NCBI GenBank assembly: GCA_013390945.1
Contig: JACAUC010000006.1
Span: 1 to 62,974 of the forward strand
Length of the DNA: 62,974 bases
Reading direction: 5' to 3'
Source: Candidatus Chloroheliaceae bacterium
GTDB lineage: Bacteria; Chloroflexota; Chloroflexia; Chloroheliales; Chloroheliaceae
Position numbers and translations under genes: made by a program. Positions within the stretch are counted from its first letter, which is position 1; each line of letters starts with the position of its first letter. The notes under the pieces are model-generated. The model had not been told where the DNA came from. It saw only the letters and a list, made by a program, of their open reading frames with translations, and ran no database searches. This document shows, in pieces, positions 1-8,202 of this stretch.

Positions 1-107
1 GATTTCCAATCCCGATTTGCAACAGTAGGAGGGATTTCCAATCCCGATTTGCAACAGTAGGAGGGATTTCCAATCCCGATTTGCAACCACACCAAATCGG
101 GATTAGA
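1..107. repeat. REP-like tandem array, family 1 (32-bp period)
   Basis: Three head-to-tail copies begin at 1, 33 and 65, giving an exact 32-bp period. Each contains GTAGGAGGGATTTCCAATCC, that is GTAG two bases before a 6-bp hairpin (GGGATT-TCC-AATCCC). An inverted partial copy, AAATCGGGATTAG, follows at 95-107. The window starts inside the array, so the true extent is unknown. There are no variable spacers, so this is not a CRISPR array. The same family recurs at about 2632, 9122, 22443, 35990 and 62921. Confidence 0.9.
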
Positions 108-119
108 CACAGGGTTAGA

Positions 120-1115
120 CTACGAAATTTTGGCCGCAGTTTCGGCTAGACGAGAAGAATAACCCCATTCGTTGTCATACCACGCGGCTACCGAAAGCAA
201 GTTACCTTCCTGCACTGCGGTTAGTGGCAGGTCAATAATCGAGGAGTGCGAGTCGCCCAAAATGCGCGAGGAGGCCCACTCACCCTCCAGTATATCCATC
301 ACCCCTTTGAGTGGCGCGATACCTGCCGCCGCCCGAAACGCATCGTTAACCTCTTGTGCAGTGACCGCCCGTTCGGTAACAAGGTTCAGTTCGGCAATGC
401 TGCCCGTGCGAGTCGGCACTCGATAGGCTTTGCCTGTAATTTTCAGATCCGGCCAAATAAACTGCAAGGCTCGCGCCGCTCCTGAAGAAGAAGGAATAAT
501 GTTTTCGGAGGCGGCCCAAGAATCCCGACGATCCTTCATCGGCTGATCGGTTAGCGATTGAGTATTGGTATAAGCGTGGATAGTGGAGAAGAGACCGTAC
601 TTAATACCAAAATTCTCGATAATCACTTTGACCACCGGGGCGAGGGCGTTGGTAGTACAACTTGCCATACTTATAATACGATGCTCTTCCGGGTTATAAC
701 TCTCCAGATTAATCCCTGGCAGCAGTACTATATCGCAATCCTTCAACGTCTTGCTAGGGGCACTGACCAGCACTCGTTTTGCGCCACGATCTAGGTGTTC
801 TTGGGCGATGGCGCGAACCGTGGCTCGTCCGGTGCAATCTATCACTAGGTCTACCCCTAGTTCCTTCCAATCTGGAAGAGCTTTGGCAGAGTCTACAAAG
901 AGAATCTCACGCTCCCCTACCTTAAGCTTACCATCTTTGGCACTAACCGACTCGTGCCAGCGTCCATAGTTGGAGTCAACCTCAAATAGCGCGGCCAAAG
1001 TAGGCAAATCTTTGATGTCCGAAATAGAAACCGGTGTAAACAGATTTTGGTTCAGAGCTACTTTCATCAGCGAACGCCCGATGCGTCCAAATCCGTGAAT
1101 AGCGATCTTGCCCAT
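120..1115 (-). CDS. gap: Glyceraldehyde-3-phosphate dehydrogenase, type I
   Basis: Cytosolic glycolytic and gluconeogenic enzyme that oxidises and phosphorylates glyceraldehyde-3-phosphate to 1,3-bisphosphoglycerate. The protein opens with the Rossmann dinucleotide motif GFGRIGR (residues 8-14). It carries the catalytic ASCTTN motif with Cys153, and SSSGAAR further on. Asp33 after the second beta strand fits NAD preference. At 331 residues it has the normal length. I start it at the ATG at 1115 (MGKIAIHGF), because AGGAGGT lies 10 nt upstream and a longer in-frame start would add a non-homologous leader. It stands alone; gpmA at the other end of the window is the only other lower-glycolysis gene. 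It lies just inside the left repeat array. The family assignment is very secure. Confidence 0.97.
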   Translation of the reverse strand: MGKIAIHGFGRIGRSLMKVALNQNLFTPVSISDIKDLPTLAALFEVDSNYGRWHESVSAKDGKLKVGEREILFVDSAKALPDWKELGVDLVIDCTGRATVRAIAQEHLDRGAKRVLVSAPSKTLKDCDIVLLPGINLESYNPEEHRIISMASCTTNALAPVVKVIIENFGIKYGLFSTIHAYTNTQSLTDQPMKDRRDSWAASENIIPSSSGAARALQFIWPDLKITGKAYRVPTRTGSIAELNLVTERAVTAQEVNDAFRAAAGIAPLKGVMDILEGEWASSRILGDSHSSIIDLPLTAVQEGNLLSVAAWYDNEWGYSSRLAETAAKIS

Positions 1116-1332
1116 TTTTAAAAATACCTCCTGTATTAAAAGCTTACCAATTATCAAGAGACTCAAGTTGCTTGTGCAGAATTATACTATCTCTAGTGGG
1201 TTTTAGGGAAATCAATTAGAAGGGATTAATCGGTGGATCTAGGCACGTAAAATTGACTATTGTGGTACTCACTGCTAAAATTAATTTCCTGATACCGCAC
1301 TAGCTTATCATTAATCTTTAACGAGAATAACT

Positions 1333-1405
1333 ATGCAATAAGCCCGCCACAGGCTGACCTCAGATTGGGCGTATGCTATACGTTCCTACCTGAGATTGTT
1401 GAGTA
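1333..1405. repeat. REP-like element, family 2 (degenerate copy)
   Basis: Contains TTGGGCGTATGCTATACG followed by TTCCTACC, a decayed form of the hairpin GGGCGTAT-GCA-ATACGCCC plus CTAC seen intact at 33609, 62058 and 15897. Flanking words (CTGACCTCAGA before, TGAGATTGTTGAG after) also match the family. The rest of the 1116-1417 intergenic stretch shows nothing further that I can support apart from a TATAAT-like -10 for gap near 1181-1186 (reverse strand). Confidence 0.65.
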
Positions 1406-1417
1406 AGGAGTAGACGA

Positions 1418-1666
1418 TTGGGTTATAATTCTGCCGCCGACCGTAAAAAATACCAGCATTGCGACAATTGTATTTTTAATACCAGTTGCTTTTGGCAGGA
1501 AGTACAGCGCACTCAAGAGGAGGCCGGAGAGGGTAATGATTGCCTGATTTATCAAGATGAGCGTGACCTTCCTCCTGCTCAACACACCGACCGCTACGGA
1601 CGGGTCAAAGATTTGCCGGTTTATGATTTACGGATGCGTAAACCTTTGCCTAAAAGTAATATCTAA
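1418..1666 (+). CDS. Small four-cysteine protein, unknown function
   Basis: An 82-residue hydrophilic protein that I do not recognise. It starts with TTG at 1418 behind a good TAAGGAG site (1404-1410, 7-nt spacing), which makes it more likely to be real than a chance frame. It has HCDNC followed by TSC, giving Cys15-x2-Cys18-x5-Cys24, and a later DCLIYQ Cys. Such spacing suggests a metal-binding (zinc or Fe-S) site, but that is inference. The C-terminal half is rich in charged residues and Pro. No signal peptide or membrane segment is seen. The preceding 90 bp hold a decayed REP-like repeat. Confidence 0.55.
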   Translation: MGYNSAADRKKYQHCDNCIFNTSCFWQEVQRTQEEAGEGNDCLIYQDERDLPPAQHTDRYGRVKDLPVYDLRMRKPLPKSNI

Positions 1667-1820
1667 CCCTATTATTAAGCCTATTTTTTCTAAGCTTAAA
1701 CCCCGGCAGCACCTGCACCTAGAGCTTTGGCCTAGTTTTCAAGTCTGCTTATGTTATAATAGGTTAACCCTGAAAGGCAAAGATGTATATTTTTAGATAA
1801 AGATGAGGTATAACATTGGC

Positions 1821-2597
1821 ATGATTAGCAACCACCTTTGGGCCACTACTATAATATGGCTATATGGAATTTGCGGTGTTTTCTGGGTAATTAGATGGTG
1901 GTTGGACAAACACCTTTTAAATCTGGTTCGGGTTATTTTTAAACGACCCAGCACGGTTCAAAGTTTGTTTTTCTTTTTGACCTCGCCGGGTGTGGTTATT
2001 CACGAGTTAAGCCACTGGTCTTTTGCCAAAATATTGATGGTTCGCACTGGAAAAATAAGTTTTTACCGTCCCACTAGAGATCCCTACAGACCGGGTTGGA
2101 TAACTTTGGGGTCACTTACAGTCTATTGCAGAGACCCCATCAGAATGAGCTTGATTGGGTTGGCTCCTCTGCTTGTAGGCGTGGCCTTGTTATTGTTGCT
2201 CTCAATTCTGCTGGGCCTCAATCAAACCTTAGGCAGTCAAATGACACCCGATAATACTCTACAGATGCTAACTTCTCTGCCGGGCCTGCTTATTGCTACC
2301 CTTAATCGTCCCATCAACTTACTCTGGCTTTATTTGGTCTTTGTAGTTACTAGCCATATGTTTCCCAGTATGCCAGATCGCCGAAGATGGTTTAGCGGTC
2401 TTATCGTACCAATTCTTTTCTTGTTGGCTCTCTCTTTGGTCGGAAATCTCAATCTACCCTTATTTTGGCAACATTCTATTCTAGATATTCTTCTGACTTT
2501 AACATGGCTCTTTGCCTTTGCCGCTGTCTTTAATCTCTTTTTAGCTTTGTGCGTTACTTGCCTCGAAATTTTATTTAAAGCTTTGCTAGGTCGTTAG
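1821..2597 (+). CDS. Integral membrane protein with HExxH metalloprotease motif
   Basis: About 258 residues with several hydrophobic segments. An N-terminal helix is followed by SPGVVIHELSHW, where HELSH (about residues 61-65) is a classical zinc-binding and catalytic motif lying at a membrane edge, as in M50-like intramembrane proteases. Three or four further helices follow (about residues 107-135, 170-190, 205-230 and 235-255). I see no clear second M50 motif (NxxPxxxxDG), so a divergent membrane peptidase is the most I can claim. Two in-frame starts are possible (1803 and 1821). I prefer 1821 because GAGGT lies 11 nt upstream of it and the first lacks a site. A TATAAT lies at 1755-1760. 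It is a monocistronic gene next to glgC. Confidence 0.7.
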   Translation: MISNHLWATTIIWLYGICGVFWVIRWWLDKHLLNLVRVIFKRPSTVQSLFFFLTSPGVVIHELSHWSFAKILMVRTGKISFYRPTRDPYRPGWITLGSLTVYCRDPIRMSLIGLAPLLVGVALLLLLSILLGLNQTLGSQMTPDNTLQMLTSLPGLLIATLNRPINLLWLYLVFVVTSHMFPSMPDRRRWFSGLIVPILFLLALSLVGNLNLPLFWQHSILDILLTLTWLFAFAAVFNLFLALCVTCLEILFKALLGR

Positions 2598-2631
2598 CTC
2601 ATTTTTCTAGTGGCCTCAAATTGGTAATGAC

Positions 2632-2669
2632 GAAAATCGGGATTAGAAAGTCGGCTGACCGCCCTCCTA
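2632..2669. repeat. REP-like element, family 1 (interrupted copy)
   Basis: AAAATCGGGATTAGAAAG is followed, after a short interruption, by CCGCCCTCCTACAGG. Both halves of the 32-bp family are recognisable but the hairpin arm is disrupted. It lies in the gap between the membrane HExxH gene and glgC. Confidence 0.55.
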
Positions 2670-2718
2670 CAGGGGCTTACTTGAAAGGTATGGGACTTAA
2701 AATAAAACCCCAATTGAG

Positions 2719-2747
2719 TTGCAAAAAGGGTATATATCTGTTAATTT
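2719..2747 (+). promoter_or_regulatory. Possible glgC promoter
   Basis: TTGCAA (2719-2724), a 17-nt spacer and TAATTT (2742-2747) lie 65 bp upstream of the glgC start. The spacing is ideal but both boxes are partial matches to the sigma-A consensus. Confidence 0.35.
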
Positions 2748-2812
2748 GATCTTAATCTCAGCCATTAGGAGTTAATAGTCTGTTTACTAAAGAATAAGGA
2801 GAATAATCAAGG

Positions 2813-4111
2813 ATGGGCAAGCCAAATAGAGAGGTAGTCACAATTATCCTTGCCGGTGGGAAAGGGGAGCGTTTAAGTATTCTATCCGAGAAAAGGGCTA
2901 TCCCTTCGGTGCCTTTTGCTGGAAAGTATCGAATTATTGATTTTACTTTAAGCAATTGTGTCAATTCGGGCCTCTACAACCTGTTGGTACTGACTCAGTA
3001 CCGCCCCTTGTCTTTGCACGATCATGTCGGTAATGGCAAGCCTTGGGATCTTGACCGCCTTCACGGTGGAGTGCGCTTGGTTTCGCCCTATCTAGGTCGC
3101 CAAGATTCGGGCGGCTGGGATCGAGGCACTGCCGATGCCGTCTACCAAAACATTGCCGAGTTAAATGACCAGATTGCTGACAATGTTTTAATCTTGGGTG
3201 GCGACCATATCTATAAGATGGACTACCGCCCGATGATTGATGCCCACCTAGAAAACGAAGCCGACCTCACCGTCGGGGTGATCCGTATGCCCATCGAAGA
3301 GGCGCACCGCTTCGGTATTGTCACCACCGACGAGACCGGACGGGTAACCGATTTTAAGGAAAAACCCTCCAAACCTGAAAGCAATCTGGTTTCGATGGGA
3401 ATTTATATCTTTAATAAAGAGGCTTTGTTTGACCACCTGATCGAAGATGCGGAAGATCCTAAAACTCAACACGATTTTGGGCGCAATATCCTGCCTAAAA
3501 TGATTAAAGAGGGTGACCGAGTCTATGCCTACTCTTTCAACGGCTATTGGCAAGACGTAGGTACGATACAATCTTATTGGGAAGCTAATATGCAATTGTT
3601 GGAACCCTCCTCTGCCCTTAAACTTTACGAGCGGAACTGGGTGATCTACACCCGCAGCGAGGAACGCCCACCAGCGGTAATCAGTTCTCAAGCTAAAGTA
3701 GAAAGAAGCCTGATTTCACACGGTTGCCAAATTCGGGGCCAAGTGATCCATAGCGTCCTATCTCCCGGAGTAATTGTCGAGGAAGGTGCGGTAGTACGTG
3801 ACTCGATTATTATGGTGGATAGCGTGATCGGAAAAAACTCGGTGGTAGAGCGAGCGATAATTGATAAAGAGGTGGTAATTGGGGCCGATAGCTATATCGG
3901 CTACGGCGAGGATAACACTCCTAATAAAAAGGAACCGGAATGGCTCAACAGTGGTATCACCATTGTCGGGAAACGGGCCAACCTTCCCGCCGGAATTAAG
4001 GTTGGGCGTAACTGCAAAATTGACACCGATCTAAATCCCAATGATTTCCCCGGCCTTGAACTAGCGAGTGGCGAAACTATCGAAGCACCAGCACCGAGCC
4101 GACCAAAATAG
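2813..4111 (+). CDS. glgC: Glucose-1-phosphate adenylyltransferase
   Basis: Makes ADP-glucose from glucose-1-phosphate and ATP, the committed step of bacterial glycogen synthesis. The N-terminal nucleotidyltransferase domain has LAGGKGERL and VPFAGKYRIIDFTLSN (about residues 13-50). GGDHIYKMDY and FKEKP follow, the latter carrying the sugar-phosphate Lys region. The C-terminal third is a left-handed beta-helix of hexapeptides (about residues 290-400). At 432 residues it has the usual length. The usual LTxxRAKPAVPF signature reads ILSEKRAIPSVPF here, a mild variant at the activator/ATP region. SD AAGGAG precedes the ATG. No glgA, glgB or glgP lies nearby. A perfect bidirectional terminator follows. 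Confidence 0.96.
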   Translation: MGKPNREVVTIILAGGKGERLSILSEKRAIPSVPFAGKYRIIDFTLSNCVNSGLYNLLVLTQYRPLSLHDHVGNGKPWDLDRLHGGVRLVSPYLGRQDSGGWDRGTADAVYQNIAELNDQIADNVLILGGDHIYKMDYRPMIDAHLENEADLTVGVIRMPIEEAHRFGIVTTDETGRVTDFKEKPSKPESNLVSMGIYIFNKEALFDHLIEDAEDPKTQHDFGRNILPKMIKEGDRVYAYSFNGYWQDVGTIQSYWEANMQLLEPSSALKLYERNWVIYTRSEERPPAVISSQAKVERSLISHGCQIRGQVIHSVLSPGVIVEEGAVVRDSIIMVDSVIGKNSVVERAIIDKEVVIGADSYIGYGEDNTPNKKEPEWLNSGITIVGKRANLPAGIKVGRNCKIDTDLNPNDFPGLELASGETIEAPAPSRPK

Positions 4112-4125
4112 AACACTATTATTAC

Positions 4126-4172
4126 AAGAAGTTAAAAAAGAGTGGCTTTACGCCACTCTTTTTTAACTTCTT
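4126..4172. terminator. Bidirectional rho-independent terminator
   Basis: A perfect 21-bp inverted repeat (arms 4126-4146 and 4152-4172, 5-nt loop TTTAC) with GAGTGGC/GCCACTC at the loop end and runs of A/T on both sides. It serves the convergent genes glgC and the Pro/Thr-rich membrane protein. Confidence 0.95.
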
Positions 4173-4227
4173 CTTAATGGTTCCCTCGCTCAAAGTTCAA
4201 TCCAACTACCCTGCGTATCTTATAAGC

Positions 4228-5328
4228 TTACCTTCCGCTAGGGGTACAAACGGGCAAGGGTGTTAAGGTTGGCGTTGGGATGGGCAACGTGCCAGTGGGT
4301 GTAGCAGTCGCAGTTGAAGTCGGTGTGGGGGTTGAAACCGTGCCAGTGGGCGTAGCAGTCGCGGTTGGAGTAGCTGTAGCACAGAGAGCCACAGGAGCGG
4401 TAGTCGCTGCCCCCGTAGTAATGGTAGGTTGGATGGTATTGGTAGGTGCTACCGTTGGTTGTACGGTATTGGTAGGTGCTACCGTAGGTTGGATGGTATT
4501 GGTAGGTGCTACCGTATTAGGTTGGATGGTATTGGTAGGTGCTACCGTAGGTTGGATGGTATTGGTAGGTGCTACCGTAGGTTGAATGGTATTGGTTAGT
4601 GTCACCACTGGTTGCACGGTAGTGGCAGGTGCTACCGTTGGCGAAGGTGTACCGACAGGTGCAGACGAGGGATTAACCACTACCACTGTGTTAGTCGGCG
4701 AGTTGGTAGCAGTTATAATAGGTGCGCTTGTAACGGTTGGTAAACTAGGATTAATAGTGACAGTAGGTATCGGCGTGAGTGGGGCGGGATTCTGGGCCGG
4801 GACGGTTGGCAAAATTGTTAGTGGTGGCAAAGTATTAGTCGGAATTGCAATAGGCATACTTACTGCGGTCGGATTGGATGTGGCTTGGCTGGTGGTGCGG
4901 GTGGACAAAAAGAGCAACACGCCTATATAGATAAAGATAAGGGCAGGCACAATAATCACGATAGCTTTAAGCGCGGTGGGTTGCCTTGCCCACCAGTTTA
5001 AGTTACGTCTTTGGTTAGGTCGTCTTATCGGCTTATTAGGTTCGTCATACTCCGGGTCAGTTCCCGGTGGCGAGTAGTTACCACCATCGTTGGGCCGGAT
5101 TCTGGGCGGAGGGCCACCATAACCTGATCTCGGTCTAGCTCCTTGCGGAGGTCGCCTTGGATCGTCTTGGGGCGGGTAATCCTCTGGTAGACCAGACCGA
5201 GGTTCGGTAGGGTAGTTATTGGGATTGGAACCAGAACTACCTCTTCTTGGTCTCTTAGGCAGATTAGAGTCGCCTTCATCTTCATCTTCAGGCGACCAAT
5301 TTTGGTTTTTATCGTAAGGACCAGACAA
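4228..5328 (-). CDS. Single-pass membrane protein with Pro/Thr-rich repeat ectodomain
   Basis: 366 residues, no known enzymatic domain. Residues 1-110 are a hydrophilic, Pro/Arg/Gly-rich disordered region. One transmembrane helix follows (about 117-140, AIVIIVPALIFIYIGVLLF). The rest is an extracytoplasmic low-complexity stalk. In the stalk a 10-residue unit of the type PTNTIQPTVA is repeated about six times, then PTATATPTGT blocks. Such stalks are common in Chloroflexota surface proteins and may span the cell envelope or be glycosylated (inference). The gene starts 21 nt after carA on the same strand, so it is probably co-transcribed, but no functional link is evident. It lacks the C-terminal domain such stalks often carry. 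Confidence 0.75.
   Translation of the reverse strand: MSGPYDKNQNWSPEDEDEGDSNLPKRPRRGSSGSNPNNYPTEPRSGLPEDYPPQDDPRRPPQGARPRSGYGGPPPRIRPNDGGNYSPPGTDPEYDEPNKPIRRPNQRRNLNWWARQPTALKAIVIIVPALIFIYIGVLLFLSTRTTSQATSNPTAVSMPIAIPTNTLPPLTILPTVPAQNPAPLTPIPTVTINPSLPTVTSAPIITATNSPTNTVVVVNPSSAPVGTPSPTVAPATTVQPVVTLTNTIQPTVAPTNTIQPTVAPTNTIQPNTVAPTNTIQPTVAPTNTVQPTVAPTNTIQPTITTGAATTAPVALCATATPTATATPTGTVSTPTPTSTATATPTGTLPIPTPTLTPLPVCTPSGR
4421..4640. repeat. Intragenic 30-bp tandem repeat
   Basis: About six near-identical units of GGTTGGATGGTATTGG plus TAGGTGCTACCGTA sit within the membrane protein gene. One unit is 33 bp because it has an extra codon. Near identity at the nucleotide level shows recent expansion by slippage or recombination. 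Confidence 0.9.
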
Positions 5329-5348
5329 GGTCTATTACCTTTTCCCTT

Positions 5349-6581
5349 CTATAGTGTGCCAGCTTTAGTAGGACTGGTTTTATCACGCACCATTGCTAGG
5401 AAGCGGTCGAAAAGATACTGGTTATCCTGTGGGCCGGGCGCACCTTCCGGGTGATACTGCACCGAGAAGGCCGATAAACTGTTATGCGCCAAACCCTCCA
5501 CCGAGTTATCATTCAGGTTTAGCTGGCTCACCTGCCAGCCCTTTTCAGTAGGTACACTAGCCGCATCCACTTGGAAACCATGATTTTGGGAGGTGATATG
5601 AACCCGCCCACTCACCAAATCCTTAACCGGATGATTTCCCCCCCGGTGTCCAAATTTTAGGCGGCTGGTGGTTGCTCCAATCGCCAAACCCAGCAATTGA
5701 TGACCCAAGCAAATGCCAAAGAAAGGAAGCTGATAATCCAGAACGCCCTGAATTGTCTCAATCGTGCGCTCATTTCGCTCTGGATCGCCAGGGCCGGGCG
5801 AGGTAAAGACTGCATCTGGCCGAAGAGCCAGAATATCGTCGAGACTAGTATCATAAGGCACTACGGTAGCTTCAATTCCACGTTGGGCCATCGAGCGCAA
5901 AATATTTTCTTTCAGGCCACAATCTATTACAGCCAAGCGCATAGTTACACCCTCCGGCAGGCTCTCAAAAGGCCGGGGTGAGTAACGATAAATGGAGGGG
6001 GTGGTGACATCGCCCACCACGTTCTTTTCGGCAGGCATCAGAGCATGGCGGGCCTTTTCCACAATTTCGGCCTCGTTCTGACCTAGTTGAGGACGAACAA
6101 TTATTCCTCGTTGCAACCCTTGGCTACGCAGGTGGCGGGTGAGGGCGCGAGTGTCAATACCATAAATACCGGGAATACGGTGTCGCTTTAAATAATGGTG
6201 TAAGCTAGTCTCCGCTCGCCAATTACTCCACTCCGGGCTATACTGGCGTACCACTAAGCCACTAATCCAAGGCTCGCGTGATTCATCATCCAGCTTGGTG
6301 GTACCATAGTTGCCAATGAGCGGGTAGGTCAAGCAGACAATTTCCCCTCGGTAAGAAGGATCGGTACAAATTTCCTGATAACCCGTCATGCTGGTGTTAA
6401 AAACCACTTCGCCTTCGGCTTGGACTGTAGACCCAAAGCCGTAGCCACGAAAGATACGACCATCTTCTAGGGCCAGCAATACCAAGCCATCCAACTCCTC
6501 TTTTTCGGCGGACTCTCTAACTTGTGGTTTCTCTCCGCCCGTCAAAATTTCCGCTTCAACTTCTTCCAGCTTAACCGTCAT
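5349..6581 (-). CDS. carA: Carbamoyl-phosphate synthase small (glutaminase) subunit
   Basis: Hydrolyses glutamine and channels ammonia to CarB for carbamoyl phosphate, feeding pyrimidine and arginine synthesis. The N-terminal CPSase small domain (about residues 30-170) contains FNTSMTGYQEICTDPSY. The C-terminal class I glutamine amidotransferase has SPGPGDP, FGICLGHQLL (nucleophile Cys), SQNHGF and the catalytic QYHPEGAPGP His/Glu. At 410 residues it is slightly longer than usual because of a 28-residue N-terminal extension. The start ATG overlaps the stop of the upstream 122-aa gene as ATGA, implying translational coupling. carB is not in the window, so the subunits are encoded apart. Confidence 0.96.
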   Translation of the reverse strand: MTVKLEEVEAEILTGGEKPQVRESAEKEELDGLVLLALEDGRIFRGYGFGSTVQAEGEVVFNTSMTGYQEICTDPSYRGEIVCLTYPLIGNYGTTKLDDESREPWISGLVVRQYSPEWSNWRAETSLHHYLKRHRIPGIYGIDTRALTRHLRSQGLQRGIIVRPQLGQNEAEIVEKARHALMPAEKNVVGDVTTPSIYRYSPRPFESLPEGVTMRLAVIDCGLKENILRSMAQRGIEATVVPYDTSLDDILALRPDAVFTSPGPGDPERNERTIETIQGVLDYQLPFFGICLGHQLLGLAIGATTSRLKFGHRGGNHPVKDLVSGRVHITSQNHGFQVDAASVPTEKGWQVSQLNLNDNSVEGLAHNSLSAFSVQYHPEGAPGPQDNQYLFDRFLAMVRDKTSPTKAGTL

Positions 6582-6943
6582 TCCACTCCTCTTGAATTTT
6601 TACAACTTTCTTCTAGCCTGTATATAGTAGCCAAATAGCCGTCAATCTGAGAATGTAGTACTGTCAGACTGTGCTTATTATAATTTAAAACTGGTTCTAA
6701 TACAATCGGTGTCACCTGATGTACGAATAGCAGCCACTTGTAGTAAGGTTGCTCTAATGGTAAGTTGCGACAAACTATTACCACTACCTCTTGTAGACCC
6801 ACTTGGCATCGCCAAAACCAAGGTTGGGTCTTATCCTGCTCGAATTTGCACTGATGTGCCTCCATATAATCAAAGAAGCGTTGGGGGAAGCGGGACGACA
6901 CGAGCAGGTTTAGCCTATTTTCAAAGTGGGCTTCTTCATTAAA
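6578..6943 (-). CDS. Conserved-looking 122-aa protein of unknown function
   Basis: A mixed alpha/beta-looking protein with NRLNLLVSSRFPQRFF near the start, followed by aromatic-rich strands (QPWFWRCQVG). I do not recognise the family. The gene begins with GTG at 6946-6944 (listed end is approximate), immediately overlapping the TAG stop of the upstream hydrolase (TAGTG). Its own stop overlaps the carA start (ATGA). Such tight coupling on both sides argues that it is expressed. No signal peptide, membrane helix or metal motif is seen. Confidence 0.65.
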   Translation of the reverse strand, partial: FNEEAHFENRLNLLVSSRFPQRFFDYMEAHQCKFEQDKTQPWFWRCQVGLQEVVVIVCRNLPLEQPYYKWLLFVHQVTPIVLEPVLNYNKHSLTVLHSQIDGYLATIYRLEESCKNSRGVE

Positions 6944-6945
6944 CA

Positions 6946-8100
6946 CTAACGGCCTAGGACACTATTGAAAAAGCTAAGGGTACGCTGCATAGCCTGATCG
7001 AAAGCGACCCCGTTGAGCGAGTGGCCTTCACCGGGATAGGTGTAGAGTTCAGCCTTTTTGCCTGCTGCCAGCAACGCATCACGAGTTTTGACCGACCACG
7101 CTGGTGGCGTGGTGGTGTCGTTATTACCAGAGTGGATAATAACCGGGACTTTGACATCTTTGAAATAGGTTAAAGGAGACATTTGGCGATAGACTTCTGG
7201 TTGGTTGTCGGGAGTACCATAAGTTTCGATCCATTTCTGGTTTGTTCTACCGCCCCACTTGATCCGGGCATAATAATTATCTGCCGCATCGGGCGACATT
7301 GTGCCAAAAAGTCCTGCCACTTTAAGGTCTTTGTTGACTACCATGGCGGTTAAAGTAATTTCGCCACCCATACTATGTCCCATAATGGTGATTTGGTTCG
7401 GGTCAGCTTGGGGGAATTTTTTGACGGCCTCGATTAGGTTTAGAAGGTCAATCGCATAGCCGGGTTCGAGTTCATTATCGCCTTTATCGCTGCGGGCATA
7501 GTTGCGATAATCGCTGGCAAGGGTGATATAACCGTTACGGGCGAAAAACATTAATTCTCGCAAGGTATCCCAACCACTATCATAGGCTCCCGGCGTAGTG
7601 GGGAAAAAGCCATGATTAATCAGGGCGACCGGGTATTTTTTACCGCTTGGCCCGTTTGGTACGAAGATTAGGCCACTGATTTTTAGGCCGTCGCTTTGGT
7701 AAGTAATGAGATTGGCGGTGTAAGCGTTGGTACTTGAATAAAGCCGCTCCAGCTTGATTTCGCCTCCGTTATAAGTACGCTTTCGGAGTGCTTCTATATA
7801 GCGTGGCGATAGCGCAGGAGTGGGAAGAGGAGCGGCAGTGGGTGGGACAGAGGTAGCAGTGGGCGCAAGCGTAGGTAGAGCAGGAATGGTGGTCGGTGGA
7901 ACAGAGGTAGCGGTGGGTGCTACAGAAAGGTTAGGTGTAGCTATTAGGGTGGTAACGAGTGGCGGTGATAGTATAGTTTGACTTGGATTGGCTTGGATAG
8001 TGGCAATTGGGGTTAGGCTACTCTCACCTCCACATGCGTTTAGTAGCAGAAGTAAAACCACTAGTAGTGGACTCTTTGCGAAACCGTTTTTACCTTGCAT
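6946..8100 (-). CDS. Lipoprotein alpha/beta hydrolase (dienelactone/S9-like)
   Basis: 384 residues. A lipoprotein signal peptide ends in the lipobox LLNAC (Cys about 23), so the protein is predicted to be anchored on the outer face of the cytoplasmic membrane. A Pro/Thr-rich linker containing the repeated TATSVPPT (about 30-95) is followed by an alpha/beta hydrolase domain. It has INHGFFP (oxyanion region), GHSMGGE (nucleophile Ser), SGNNDTTTPP (acid Asp) and GEGHSL (catalytic His), so the triad is complete. The fold resembles prolyl-oligopeptidase and dienelactone hydrolases; the substrate cannot be told. It is the first gene of the cluster running through the 122-aa protein to carA. Confidence 0.88.
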   Translation of the reverse strand: MQGKNGFAKSPLLVVLLLLLNACGGESSLTPIATIQANPSQTILSPPLVTTLIATPNLSVAPTATSVPPTTIPALPTLAPTATSVPPTAAPLPTPALSPRYIEALRKRTYNGGEIKLERLYSSTNAYTANLITYQSDGLKISGLIFVPNGPSGKKYPVALINHGFFPTTPGAYDSGWDTLRELMFFARNGYITLASDYRNYARSDKGDNELEPGYAIDLLNLIEAVKKFPQADPNQITIMGHSMGGEITLTAMVVNKDLKVAGLFGTMSPDAADNYYARIKWGGRTNQKWIETYGTPDNQPEVYRQMSPLTYFKDVKVPVIIHSGNNDTTTPPAWSVKTRDALLAAGKKAELYTYPGEGHSLNGVAFDQAMQRTLSFFNSVLGR

Positions 8101-8202
8101 CTTACTCTGTTCTAATTTTTCAGGGCGCTCAACGTAACGAGTTGAACACCTAGGTTGATTACTTCAAAACTGCTAGGGCGACTCCGACCGACTACTCCAA
8201 GT

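Noticed and set aside
1..107. CRISPR array
   Set aside because: The 32-bp units are directly contiguous without spacers, and no cas genes are in the window.
120..1166. Longer N-terminus for GAPDH (348 residues)
   Set aside because: The added 17 residues are not GAPDH-like, and the ATG at 1115 has a better ribosome site.
4280..4930. Plus-strand open frames rich in Val/Gly opposite the membrane protein gene
   Set aside because: They are mirror frames of the Pro/Thr-rich repeats, with low-complexity composition and no ribosome site.
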